Shown: positions 14,839 through 22,054 of the stretch, in pieces
Layout: every line of letters starts with the position of its first letter
How positions within the stretch are numbered: position 1 is the first letter of the stretch
Source of the DNA: VMCP01 sp964592635
Lineage (GTDB): Bacteria; Bacteroidota; Bacteroidia; NS11-12g; UBA955
Assembly (NCBI GenBank): GCA_964592635.1
Contig: CAZQFZ010000034.1
Location: 1-22,054, forward strand
Direction of reading: 5' to 3'
DNA: 22,054 bases
The notes under the pieces: model-generated
What the model was told of the DNA's origin: nothing
What the model saw: only the letters and a program-made list of their open reading frames with translations
The model's database searches: none
Made by a program: the position numbers and the translations under genes

Positions 14839-16524
14839 TTAACGCAATTTAGATTCTATATCGTTGGCAATTTCATCGCATTCACGGTGGTTTTTTCGAA
14901 GCAATTCTTCTGCGTCTGAGACCAATTTATCGGCAAATGCGCGGTCTGTGAGACCTTTTGCATTTGTAATTACGTTGAACCAAGCACCGCGTACTGCGGT
15001 TTTGATACAAATCACACCCACCCCTACGTCGCTTAAGCTATTCGGATTTCCCTTTTCCGCCATTTCCTTTAACAAAGGCAAACACTCATAGGCTTTTTGC
15101 ATCGTTTTAAATGGTATTTCGGTGGCATATTGGCTTGCTTTTTCGATGGCGAATTTGCGTTCAGTCTTTTGTTGTTCTGTATCTTTCGGCAAACCAAACG
15201 CAGCCAAAATTCCATCAAAAGCACGTGTGTCTTCATCGACTAGGAATAAAAGTTCGTCTTTAAGTTTTTGTCCTCTTTCGGCCCACGGAGAAAATTCTTG
15301 TACACGTTCTTCCCAACCTCTTTTAGAGGCACTCAGATTGGCTACCATGGCTCCAAGTGATGCACCTAATGCACCAGCTAAAGCGGCAATGGATCCACCA
15401 CCCGGTGCAGGCGAATCGCTGGCGGTTTCATTGGCAAATCCTTTTACAGTAAAGTTAACCAAGCGTTCAGATTGAAGGTCTTTTAACAAGTATTCGATTA
15501 TACGAGTTTGCGGGTCGAAATCAGATAATTGGTTTAAGCCCATACTTTTAATGGCGATATCAATCAAGGTGGCTTCGTCAACACCGGCACTCAATCCTTG
15601 TTTTTCGAGAAAGTACTTTCCGGCGTCGAGCATAGGTTGCAACGGAACCAAACCCACCAATTCACTACCGGTAACTCTCGCACCGCGTTCGTCGGCAGAT
15701 TTGCAAGTTTCTTCGAAAACTTGATGCAGAGGGGTGTGTCGGAAGTTGGTTAAATTGATACTGATTTGAGCAATTCCGTACTCTTCAATATACCAACCGA
15801 TGGCTTTTACAAATTTTAGTTTTCCGGGTATTCTAACATCTTCTCCATTGGCATCTTTAACCACTTTACCGGATATAGGATTCCCTTCGCGCTTCACTCT
15901 TCCTGCTTCTCGGATATCGAAAGCAATGCGATTGGCAATACGGGTACTTTTGGTGTTCAAATTAACGTTGTAGGCAATTAGGAAATCACGGGCTCCGATC
16001 ACTGTGGCTCCGGCTTGAGCGTTCATTTTCGCTGGCCCGAAATCGGGTTTCCATTCAGGTAAAATAATTTTATCGAAGAAACCCTCGTATTCGCCAGCAC
16101 GAATTATAGATAAGTTCGAACGATTTTTATTGGCTTGAGCTTCTTCATACAAATAAACAGGGATGTTTAATTCGTTTCCAACGCGTTGTGCCAATTGTTT
16201 GGCATATTCCGCAGTTTCCTCCATGGAAATACCTGAAATTGGAATGAGCGGACAAACGTCGGTTGCACCCATACGCGGGTGTTCGCCAGTATGAGTTGAC
16301 ATATCGATTAATTGTGAAGCCATTTTTATTCCACGATAAGCCGCTTCAACCACATTTTCTGGTGACCCCACGAAAGTGACTACCGTGCGGTTGGTTGCTT
16401 TACCTGGATCAACATTTAAAAGCTTGATTCCCTCCACCGATTCAATAGCATCGGTAATTTGTTTTATAATAACGAGATTACGCCCTTCGCTAAAATTTGG
16501 AACACATTCAATTAATTTATGCAT
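14839..16524 (-). CDS. ftcD: Fused glutamate formimidoyltransferase / formimidotetrahydrofolate cyclodeaminase
   Basis: 561 residues, a two-domain fusion as in the animal enzyme. The N-terminal domain (about 1-325) moves the formimino group from formiminoglutamate, a product of histidine breakdown, to tetrahydrofolate. The C-terminal domain (about 350-561) deaminates it to 5,10-methenyl-THF and ammonia. Visible signatures are CVPNFSEGRN, THTGEHPRMGATDVCPLIP with H82 at the position of the catalytic histidine in the pig enzyme, and VNLNT in the transferase. SDSPAPGGGSIAALAGALGA opens the cyclodeaminase domain. Its product feeds the pool handled by FolD, encoded nearby. No other hut genes are in the window. 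The start ATG is only 5 bases from a TAACTTTG -7 box. Divergent from glmM across 64 bases; the T9SS gene follows 27 bases after the stop. Confidence 0.95.
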   Translation of the reverse strand: MHKLIECVPNFSEGRNLVIIKQITDAIESVEGIKLLNVDPGKATNRTVVTFVGSPENVVEAAYRGIKMASQLIDMSTHTGEHPRMGATDVCPLIPISGISMEETAEYAKQLAQRVGNELNIPVYLYEEAQANKNRSNLSIIRAGEYEGFFDKIILPEWKPDFGPAKMNAQAGATVIGARDFLIAYNVNLNTKSTRIANRIAFDIREAGRVKREGNPISGKVVKDANGEDVRIPGKLKFVKAIGWYIEEYGIAQISINLTNFRHTPLHQVFEETCKSADERGARVTGSELVGLVPLQPMLDAGKYFLEKQGLSAGVDEATLIDIAIKSMGLNQLSDFDPQTRIIEYLLKDLQSERLVNFTVKGFANETASDSPAPGGGSIAALAGALGASLGAMVANLSASKRGWEERVQEFSPWAERGQKLKDELLFLVDEDTRAFDGILAAFGLPKDTEQQKTERKFAIEKASQYATEIPFKTMQKAYECLPLLKEMAEKGNPNSLSDVGVGVICIKTAVRGAWFNVITNAKGLTDRAFADKLVSDAEELLRKNHRECDEIANDIESKLR

Positions 16525-16528
16525 AGCA

Positions 16529-16559
16529 CAAAGTTACATGTTTTAGATTTATCCCCGAA
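16529..16559 (-). promoter_or_regulatory. Promoter of ftcD
   Basis: On the minus strand, TTCG (16556-16559; one mismatch to TTTG), a 19-base spacer and TAACTTTG (16529-16536, full TAnnTTTG match). The last base of the -7 box is 5 bases from the A of the ftcD ATG, so the transcript would start at or next to the start codon. Confidence 0.6.
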
Positions 16560-16566
16560 AAAATGG

Positions 16567-16574
16567 TATCTTTG
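16567..16574 (+). promoter_or_regulatory. -7 promoter box of glmM
   Basis: TATCTTTG, a full TAnnTTTG match, with the A of the glmM ATG 15 bases after its last base. A TTTA at 16542-16545 (21-base spacing) is a possible -33. It lies face to face with the ftcD promoter in a 64-base divergent region, so the two polymerase sites overlap. Confidence 0.6.
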
Positions 16575-16588
16575 CGCCCCCAAAATTT

Positions 16589-17968
16589 ATGACATTAATC
16601 AAATCTATTTCAGGTATTCGAGGAACAATTGGTGGTTCACCGTCCGATAATTTAACTCCAGTTGACGTAGTTAAGTTTGCATCTTCTTATGGAAGTTGGT
16701 TGGTTTCCGAGTTCGGTAAAAGCACAGTAGTAATTGGAAGAGATGCTCGAATTAGTGGTCCTATGGTGAGCGAATTGATTATACAAACTCTATTGGGATT
16801 GGGCATTCACGTGATTGATTTGGGATTATCAACTACCCCTACGGTAGAAATGGCTGTACCTGCGGAAGGTGCCCAAGGAGGTATTATTATCACGGCTAGT
16901 CATAATCCTAAGCAATGGAATGCGCTCAAATTGTTGAATGCCAAGGGTGAATTTATTTCTGCGGCAGAGGGTCAGAAAATATTGGAAATTGCTGAAGCAG
17001 GAGATTTTAATTTCGCCACAGTGGATCAGTTAGGTACACGCACTTCCAAGGATTACTTGGCTTATCACATACAAAAAATACTGGAATTGGATTTGGTAAA
17101 ACCGGAATTAATCAAAAAAGCCCACTTTAAGGTGGCTGTTGATCCGGTAAATAGCGTTGGTGGAATTGCTATCCCCGAACTATTAAAAGCGTTAGGTGTA
17201 GATGATGTTGTGATAATCAACGGAGAGCCCACAGGCTATTTTGCTCATAATCCAGAACCATTAGCCGAACATTTGGGCGAAATTGCATCGGTGGTTAAAT
17301 CGGAAAAATGCCATCTAGGAATTGTGGTAGATCCAGACGTAGATCGTTTGTGCTTTGTTAGCGACGATGGCGAAATGTTCGGTGAAGAATATACATTAGT
17401 TGCTGTTGCTGATTATTATTTGACACACAAGCCGGGTGCAACAGTAAGTAACCTTTCTAGCACACGTGCTTTAAGAGATATTACAGAAAAAGCAGGCCAG
17501 TCTTATTTTGCTTCTGCTGTTGGTGAAGTAAATGTGGTTGAAGTGATGAAAGCGGAAAATGCAGTTATTGGTGGTGAAGGCAATGGTGGAATTATTGTGC
17601 CTGAACTGCATTATGGTAGAGATGCATTGGCTGGAATTGCCTTATTCTTGAGTCATTTAGCCGAAAAAGGAGTGAAGATTTCGAGTTTGCGCTCTCAGTA
17701 TCCAACGTATCAGATGTCGAAAAACAAGGCGGAATTGCAACCCGGTACGGATGTGGATATGATTTTGCAGAAGATTCAAGAGAAGTATAAGAAACAGCCG
17801 ATCAATACAATTGATGGTGTAAAAATTGAGTTTGATAAAGACTGGGTGCATTTGAGAAAAAGTAACACCGAGCCAATTATTCGTATTTATGCTGAAAGTA
17901 CTAGCTTAACTACCGCTGAAAATCTTACTAAAAAGATTCTTCAAGACATTGGAGATATCATAGAATAA
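16589..17968 (+). CDS. glmM: Phosphoglucosamine mutase-type phosphohexomutase
   Basis: 459 residues of the alpha-D-phosphohexomutase family. GlmM converts glucosamine-6-phosphate to glucosamine-1-phosphate for UDP-GlcNAc, hence peptidoglycan and LPS. The four family landmarks are all present: the phosphoserine loop TASHNP with S104; the metal-binding loop DPDVDR (D248, D250, D252, R253); the sugar-specificity loop GGEGNGG (E330); and the phosphate-binding loop RKSNTEPIIRIYAES near the C-terminus. The N-terminal ISGIRGTIGG replaces the more usual GTDGIRG and is typical of the Bacteroidetes/archaeal-like GlmM group. Phosphomannomutase or phosphoglucomutase activity cannot be excluded from sequence alone. 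The start is ATG 16589, directly after its own promoter. ychF follows 84 bases later with a separate -7 box. Confidence 0.88.
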   Translation: MTLIKSISGIRGTIGGSPSDNLTPVDVVKFASSYGSWLVSEFGKSTVVIGRDARISGPMVSELIIQTLLGLGIHVIDLGLSTTPTVEMAVPAEGAQGGIIITASHNPKQWNALKLLNAKGEFISAAEGQKILEIAEAGDFNFATVDQLGTRTSKDYLAYHIQKILELDLVKPELIKKAHFKVAVDPVNSVGGIAIPELLKALGVDDVVIINGEPTGYFAHNPEPLAEHLGEIASVVKSEKCHLGIVVDPDVDRLCFVSDDGEMFGEEYTLVAVADYYLTHKPGATVSNLSSTRALRDITEKAGQSYFASAVGEVNVVEVMKAENAVIGGEGNGGIIVPELHYGRDALAGIALFLSHLAEKGVKISSLRSQYPTYQMSKNKAELQPGTDVDMILQKIQEKYKKQPINTIDGVKIEFDKDWVHLRKSNTEPIIRIYAESTSLTTAENLTKKILQDIGDIIE

Positions 17969-17990
17969 TTCGTTTTGGCTGCGAAAAATG

Positions 17991-17998
17991 TAAATTTG
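17991..17998 (+). promoter_or_regulatory. -7 promoter box of ychF
   Basis: TAAATTTG matches TAnnTTTG and lies 54 bases before the ychF ATG. A TTTG at 17974-17977 is too close (13-base spacing) to be an ideal -33. No terminator is visible between glmM and this box, so read-through from glmM is also possible. Confidence 0.4.
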
Positions 17999-18052
17999 TA
18001 TCCTTAATTGTTCTAAACAGAATTAACATCCCCCAAAAATAAACGATCAAAT

Positions 18053-19153
18053 ATGTCATTACAATGTGGTATCGTGGGTTTGCCTAACGTAGGAAAATCA
18101 ACTCTTTTCAATGCAGTTTCAAGTGCAAAAGCACAGTCTGCTAATTTCCCTTTTTGCACCATCGAACCCAATGTTGGTACTATTACAGTGCCTGATATTC
18201 GCATGAATAAGTTGGCAGAATTAGTAAATCCCCAGAATTTGGTTCCAACTACCATCGAAATTGTTGACATAGCAGGTTTGGTGAAAGGGGCCTCCAAAGG
18301 CGATGGATTGGGGAATCAGTTTTTGGGAAACATTCGCACAACCAACGCGATATTGCACGTACTTCGTTGTTTTGATGACGATAACATCATCCACGTTGAC
18401 GGTTCTGTAAACCCCATTCGCGATAAGGAAATTATTGATACTGAATTGCAGTTGAAGGACTTAGAAACCATTGAAAACCGTATTTCAAAGGTCTCTAAAC
18501 AAGCACGAACCGGCGGAGATAAAGAAGCTGCACGTGTATTGGAAGTGTGCGAAGCATTCAAAGCGCATTTGCTGCAAGGAAAAAATGCCCGTTCTTTGGA
18601 AATGGACATCGAAAAAAGAATGGCCATCAAAGAACTGAATTTGCTTACCGACAAGCCGGTATTGTACGTTTGTAACGTAGATCCTGCCAGTGCAACTAAT
18701 GGCAATGCTTATGTAGATCAAGTTCGCGAAGCCGTTAAAAATGAAGATGCTGAGATTCTCATTATTTCGGCTGCTATTGAAGCTGAAATTGCTGAATTGG
18801 AAAGCTATGAAGACCGTAAGATTTTTTTAGAGGAGATGGGACTCACCCAATCCGGAGTTGAAAAACTGATTCACGGCGCATACAAACTATTGAATTATAT
18901 CACTTATTTTACGGTAGGTGTGAAAGAAGTTCGAGCATGGACCATCACCAACGGCATGAAAGCGCCTCAAGCCGCAGGTGTAATTCATACCGACTTTGAA
19001 AAAGGGTTTATTCGTGCGGAAGTAATTGCCTACGAAGATTTTGTAAATCTAGGTTCTGAGTCCGCATGTCGCGATGCTGGAAAATTGCGTGTAGAAGGTA
19101 AAGAGTACACCGTTAAAGACGGTGATTGCATGCACTTCCGTTTCAACGTGTAA
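18053..19153 (+). CDS. ychF: Redox/ribosome-associated P-loop ATPase YchF (Obg-like)
   Basis: 366 residues, the usual YchF length. YchF/OLA1 is an Obg-family P-loop protein that prefers ATP and associates with ribosomes; its precise role is unsettled. Motifs are G1 GLPNVGKST (residues 9-17), the switch segment SANFPFCTIEPN, G3 DIAGLVKGAS and the altered nucleotide-specificity motif CNVDP in place of NKxD, which explains ATP over GTP preference. The helical coiled-coil insert spans about 125-205. The C-terminal TGS domain includes TYFTVGVKEVRAWTI, IHTDFEKGFIRAEVI and the terminal DGDCMHFRFNV. The start is ATG 18053. It converges with the E1 gene, with 111 bases between; no hairpin terminator was seen there. 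Confidence 0.97.
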   Translation: MSLQCGIVGLPNVGKSTLFNAVSSAKAQSANFPFCTIEPNVGTITVPDIRMNKLAELVNPQNLVPTTIEIVDIAGLVKGASKGDGLGNQFLGNIRTTNAILHVLRCFDDDNIIHVDGSVNPIRDKEIIDTELQLKDLETIENRISKVSKQARTGGDKEAARVLEVCEAFKAHLLQGKNARSLEMDIEKRMAIKELNLLTDKPVLYVCNVDPASATNGNAYVDQVREAVKNEDAEILIISAAIEAEIAELESYEDRKIFLEEMGLTQSGVEKLIHGAYKLLNYITYFTVGVKEVRAWTITNGMKAPQAAGVIHTDFEKGFIRAEVIAYEDFVNLGSESACRDAGKLRVEGKEYTVKDGDCMHFRFNV

Positions 19154-19242
19154 TCGATTTTTAAATTGCACCCTACACCTCAAAGAGTTCTTAAACCTTC
19201 AATTCTTACCCGAAATTTTCAAATAGTACTCTACATTTTAAA

Positions 19243-19274
19243 ATGGGTTCAATATTTCATGGGTTCAGTATTTT
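19243..19274. repeat. Tandem 16-bp duplication at the E1 stop codon
   Basis: ATGGGTTCAATATTTC (19243-19258) is directly followed by ATGGGTTCAGTATTTT (19259-19274), with two mismatches. The second copy contains the stop codon and last codons of the E1 gene on the minus strand. It looks like a local slippage duplication. Confidence 0.6.
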
Positions 19275-21241
19275 AAGAGTTTATTCAAACCATCTTTCAT
19301 TCTGTCCCAAGGTAAAAATTGATCTTCAAGTGTTTTAGATAGAGGAATGGGTGTGTCTAACCCGCCAATTCTCATGATGGGCGCATCTAAGTATTCAAAT
19401 CCATTTTCTTGAATCCAAGCAGCAATGTCGGATGCAATACTGCCAGTTAGTGTGTCTTCGGTTAGCACTAGTACTTTGTTGCAACGCTTAACCTGTTCCA
19501 AAACTGTTTCTTTATCCCAAGGCAACAAAGTTCGCAAATCCACCACTGTGGCGGGAATGTTCTGCGAATGTACAAATTCCAATGCCTTATGCACCGCCCA
19601 CCCATAAGTAATAATTACGGCTTCATCACCGAAATCATGAACAGCTGCTTTACCTTCTTCCAAGGTATAGTATCCGTCTGGAACTTCGCACTGATAATTT
19701 CGGTAAATCACCTTATGTTCAAAAAATAGCACGGGATTGGGGTCTTCAAATGCCCTTAATAATAGACCTTTTGCGTCGGCAGCATTACTCGGATAGTAAA
19801 TTTTCAATCCCGGAACATGGTAAAACCAGGCTTCTGTACTTTGACTGTGAAAAGGTCCAGCCTGAACACCGGCACCCGTTGGCATCCGTACAACCACATC
19901 TGCAGGAACACCCCAGCGGTAATGGTTTTTAGCTAAATTGTTTACAATCTGATTGAAACCGCAGGTTACAAAATCAGAGAACTGCATTTCAACCATGGCT
20001 TTTTTGCCTTTTATCGACAAACCCAATGCCGCACCTAAAATACTACTTTCGGTTATGGGCGTATTCCTCACACGATTTTTGCCGAATTTTTGAAGCAGGC
20101 CTTCCGTGGCTTTAAACGCACCACCGTACTCGGCAATGTCTTGTCCCATTAATACCAAATTAGGATGTTTTTCAAGGGCTAATTCGAGCGCTTCATTCAC
20201 TGCATCAATCAATCGAATTTCTCTTTTTTTATCGGGGGATGGAAGTTCTGGCTTGAACTCAAACGGAGCATATATGTCGTTCAGTTCTTCGTTTAAGTCA
20301 GGTATGACTTCGGGTTCCAAAAATACGTTTTCGATACCTTCATTGAGTGTATCCAGAATTTCTTTTCGGATTTTAGAAATAAGAGATTCATTCAATATGC
20401 CTTGTTGGATTAGATAGGTTTCATAGTTGGAAACGGGATCCTTTTTACCCCAAATTTCAAAAAGTTCTTTGGGTACATATTTTACACCGGAAGCTTCTTC
20501 GTGTCCGCGCATTCTAAAAGTAATGGCTTCCAAGAGAACAGGACGGGGATTATTCCGAAGAGATTCGGCTATTTCAGTTACAGTATTGAATACGTCTAGG
20601 ATATTATTACCATCTATTTGAATGGCTTCCATGCCGTAGCCGATTCCTTTATCGATGAATTGTGCACAACGGAATTGTTCATTTGAAGGGGTTGATAAAC
20701 CGTAACCATTATTTTCGATTAAGAAAATCACGGGTAATTGCCAAACGGCCGCAACGTTGAGTGCTTCATGAAAATCTCCCTCAGAAGCTCCGCCATCCCC
20801 CGAAAAAACAACGGTTACAGAAGGTTTTCCATCCAACATATTGGACAGGGCTATTCCGTTGGCAACTCCCAGCATGGCACCAAGGTGCGAAATCATGCCC
20901 ACGATGTGATGTTCGCGGGTGCCAAAATGAAACGATCGGTCCCGTCCCTTGGTAAAACCACTTTTTTTGCCTTGCCATTGGGCAAAAAGTTTTTTATCGG
21001 AAATATTTCTGGAAGTAAATACACCCAGATTTCGGTGCAGAGGTAGTATGTATTCGTCTGTATGAATGGCTTCTGTAATGCCTACGGAAATAGCCTCTTG
21101 CCCAATTCCACTGAACCATTTACCTATTCTGCCTTGTCGAAGCAATACCAACATACGCTCTTCAATAACTCTAGGTCGAAGTAGTGCCTTGTAAAGGTGC
21201 AACAATTGATTGTCCGTTAATTTTTTCCGATTAAATTTCAT
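19265..21241 (-). CDS. Fused E1 alpha/beta subunits of a 2-oxo acid dehydrogenase (branched-chain type)
   Basis: 658 residues, equal to an E1-alpha (~330) joined head-to-tail with an E1-beta (~325). E1 uses thiamine diphosphate to decarboxylate a 2-oxo acid and acylate the lipoyl group of E2. The alpha half carries the ThDP/Mg motif GDG(148-150)...NN(177-178) within SGDGGASEGDFHEALN...LIENNGYG, followed by FRMRGHEEASG. The beta half starts near residue 340 (IRLIDAVNEALELALE) with LMGQDIAEYGGAFKAT, TPITESSILGAALGLS, RMPTGAGVQAGPFHSQS and VDLRTLLPWD. The fused layout is common in Bacteroidetes and usually annotated as 2-oxoisovalerate dehydrogenase, feeding branched-chain fatty acid precursors; pyruvate as substrate is less likely but not excluded. 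No E2 or E3 gene is in the window. A near-consensus -7 box (AAAATTTG, 21250-21257) lies just upstream of the ATG. Confidence 0.92.
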   Translation of the reverse strand: MKFNRKKLTDNQLLHLYKALLRPRVIEERMLVLLRQGRIGKWFSGIGQEAISVGITEAIHTDEYILPLHRNLGVFTSRNISDKKLFAQWQGKKSGFTKGRDRSFHFGTREHHIVGMISHLGAMLGVANGIALSNMLDGKPSVTVVFSGDGGASEGDFHEALNVAAVWQLPVIFLIENNGYGLSTPSNEQFRCAQFIDKGIGYGMEAIQIDGNNILDVFNTVTEIAESLRNNPRPVLLEAITFRMRGHEEASGVKYVPKELFEIWGKKDPVSNYETYLIQQGILNESLISKIRKEILDTLNEGIENVFLEPEVIPDLNEELNDIYAPFEFKPELPSPDKKREIRLIDAVNEALELALEKHPNLVLMGQDIAEYGGAFKATEGLLQKFGKNRVRNTPITESSILGAALGLSIKGKKAMVEMQFSDFVTCGFNQIVNNLAKNHYRWGVPADVVVRMPTGAGVQAGPFHSQSTEAWFYHVPGLKIYYPSNAADAKGLLLRAFEDPNPVLFFEHKVIYRNYQCEVPDGYYTLEEGKAAVHDFGDEAVIITYGWAVHKALEFVHSQNIPATVVDLRTLLPWDKETVLEQVKRCNKVLVLTEDTLTGSIASDIAAWIQENGFEYLDAPIMRIGGLDTPIPLSKTLEDQFLPWDRMKDGLNKLLKY

Positions 21242-21308
21242 GTATTACGCAAATTTTAATATTTTTTTGCAACCTTTATCATTTTGTGCGTCATAAATCC
21301 GAAACTAC

Positions 21309-21860
21309 TTGTTAACAAATGAGCAAATCATAGCTGGATGTTTGAAAAACGAACGGAAGTCCCAAAAGGCTCTGTTCGAAATGTTCAGTTCCAAAATGTA
21401 CGGGTATTGCTTAAGATATACTCGAAACACGGCGGAGGCTCAAGATGTTTTGCAAGAAGGATTCATCAAGGTCTTTGAAAAAATAAATACGCTGAAAGAC
21501 GCACGAACATTGGAAGGATGGATGACTCGAATCTTCATCAATTTGGCTTTGTCGCGCTACCGAAAAGAACGTTCTGGTCCAGAATGGGTGGAGGTTAGCG
21601 ATGCAGAGTTTGTAAAAGATGAGGAAGAAACAGAATCCAGTATGGATGAATTGACTCCAGAATCTGTTTTGGACATGATGAAGCAAATTCCAGACAATTA
21701 TCGTACGGTTTTATATCTGTATGCAATCGATGGATTAAGCCACAAAGAAATTTCCGTTTTGTTAGAAACAACTGAGAGCAATTCCAAAAGTATGCTAAGC
21801 AGAGCCAGAAAAATGATGCGTGATTTATTAGAACAAAGATCAAACCCAAATAAAAAGTAG
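21309..21860 (+). CDS. ECF-type RNA polymerase sigma-70 factor
   Basis: 183 residues with the two-domain ECF layout. Region 2 covers about residues 20-90 (KALFEMFSSKMYGYCLRYTR, then AQDVLQEGFIKVFEKI and LEGWMTRIFINLALSRYRKER). Region 4 covers about 120-175 (PDNYRTVLYLYAIDGLSHKE, then ISVLLETTESNSKSMLSRAR), containing the -35-binding helix-turn-helix. ECF sigmas redirect RNA polymerase to stress or envelope genes and are usually held by a membrane anti-sigma factor. The start is TTG 21309: an in-frame stop lies at 21294-21296, and the next ATG is already inside region 2. The gene is divergent from E1 and followed after 4 bases by a membrane protein that looks like its anti-sigma partner. The TTG start suggests low translation. 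Target genes unknown. Confidence 0.9.
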   Translation: MLTNEQIIAGCLKNERKSQKALFEMFSSKMYGYCLRYTRNTAEAQDVLQEGFIKVFEKINTLKDARTLEGWMTRIFINLALSRYRKERSGPEWVEVSDAEFVKDEEETESSMDELTPESVLDMMKQIPDNYRTVLYLYAIDGLSHKEISVLLETTESNSKSMLSRARKMMRDLLEQRSNPNKK

Positions 21861-21864
21861 TACT

Positions 21865-22054
21865 CTGGAAAAGAGAAGTAAACATATCGACGAATCATTG
21901 AAGGAAAAGTTTTCTAATTTTTCTCCTGAAGTTCCAGCATTCATGTGGGACGCAGTAGAGGAGAGGTTGGAGACTCGTCGTTCGAAACGCATTGGAGTAG
22001 TTTGGTCATCAGTTGCTACAGTTGTTCTCATCGCTGTATCAGGTGCATTGTTTT
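21865..22054 (+). CDS. Probable anti-sigma factor / single-pass membrane protein, 3' end outside window
   Basis: 63 codons are visible before the window ends. The reading frame gives EKRSKHIDESLKEKFSNFSP, then EVPAFMWDAVEERLETRRSK, and a membrane helix starting at IGVVWSSVATVVLIAVSGAL. This N-terminus (short acidic/amphipathic segment with a P-x-x-x-W-D-x-V/I-x-x-x-L motif, then a membrane helix) is the common form of the gene that follows ECF sigma genes in Bacteroidetes, taken to be the anti-sigma partner. There is no ATG in frame between the preceding stop and the conserved motif. The best start is CTG 21865, four bases after the sigma stop; TTG 21898 is an alternative. A sequencing error (C for A) would also explain this. 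The mature family and C-terminal domain cannot be seen. Confidence 0.7.
   Translation, partial: MEKRSKHIDESLKEKFSNFSPEVPAFMWDAVEERLETRRSKRIGVVWSSVATVVLIAVSGALF

Noticed and set aside
19265..21241. Fused E1 alpha/beta as a novel gene fusion
   Set aside because: This fusion is a known and common arrangement in Bacteroidetes, so it is not new.

Overview
The window is a stretch of ordinary chromosome from a Bacteroidota (Bacteroidetes) bacterium, most likely a Flavobacteriales-type lineage. The evidence is the AT-rich base composition, promoter -7 boxes of the TAnnTTTG type in front of many genes, a type IX secretion (T9SS) surface protein, the phylum-restricted families DUF4294 and DUF4296, the Bacteroidetes form of Lgt, and a fused E1 alpha/beta 2-oxo acid dehydrogenase. 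It is a draft assembly: two runs of exactly 100 N (2135-2234 and 3645-3744) are scaffold gaps of unknown true size, and each one damages a gene. No rRNA, tRNA, CRISPR array, insertion sequence or prophage was seen.

Layout. 1-2639 (+): the end of the tRNA methylthiotransferase gene mtaB, then lgt, then the C-terminal part of a DUF4294 gene. The gap has fused lgt and the DUF4294 gene into one false reading frame. 2644-4869 (-): a two-gene piece of an iron-chelate/cobalamin-type ABC importer (lipoprotein binding protein, then FecCD permease) with no ATPase gene in view. 4965-7275 (+): an FtsB/DivIC-like division protein, the DNA polymerase clamp dnaN with an intrinsic terminator, and a small outer-membrane barrel protein. 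7284-7955 (-): a YggS-type PLP protein. 8115-10900 (+): a DUF4296 lipoprotein coupled to mutS2. 11015-13637 (+): folD and queE overlapping by ATGA, then a serine beta-lactamase-fold hydrolase. 13768-16524 (-): fused ftcD followed 27 bases later by a T9SS-sorted surface protein. 16589-19153 (+): glmM and ychF. 19265-21241 (-): fused E1. 21309-22054 (+): an ECF sigma factor and the start of its probable anti-sigma partner, cut by the window edge.

Functionally the region is mostly housekeeping: tRNA modification (MtaB, QueE), replication and structural DNA/ribosome maintenance (DnaN, MutS2, YchF), envelope biogenesis (Lgt, GlmM, FtsB-like) and one-carbon/folate metabolism (FolD, FtcD). Uptake and surface functions (FecCD/binding protein, T9SS protein, OMP) and one ECF regulatory pair are interspersed. 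Several starts were moved to a downstream ATG (folD, mutS2, the hydrolase, the T9SS protein, YggS, the DUF4296 protein) because the longer frames begin at TTG or carry non-conserved tails. I found no convincing new multi-gene system. The most useful points are the two gap artefacts, two folate-enzyme genes whose promoters sit so close to the ATG that the mRNAs look leaderless, a terminator whose T-tract doubles as the next promoter's -33 box, and a sigma/anti-sigma pair that appears to lack ATG starts.
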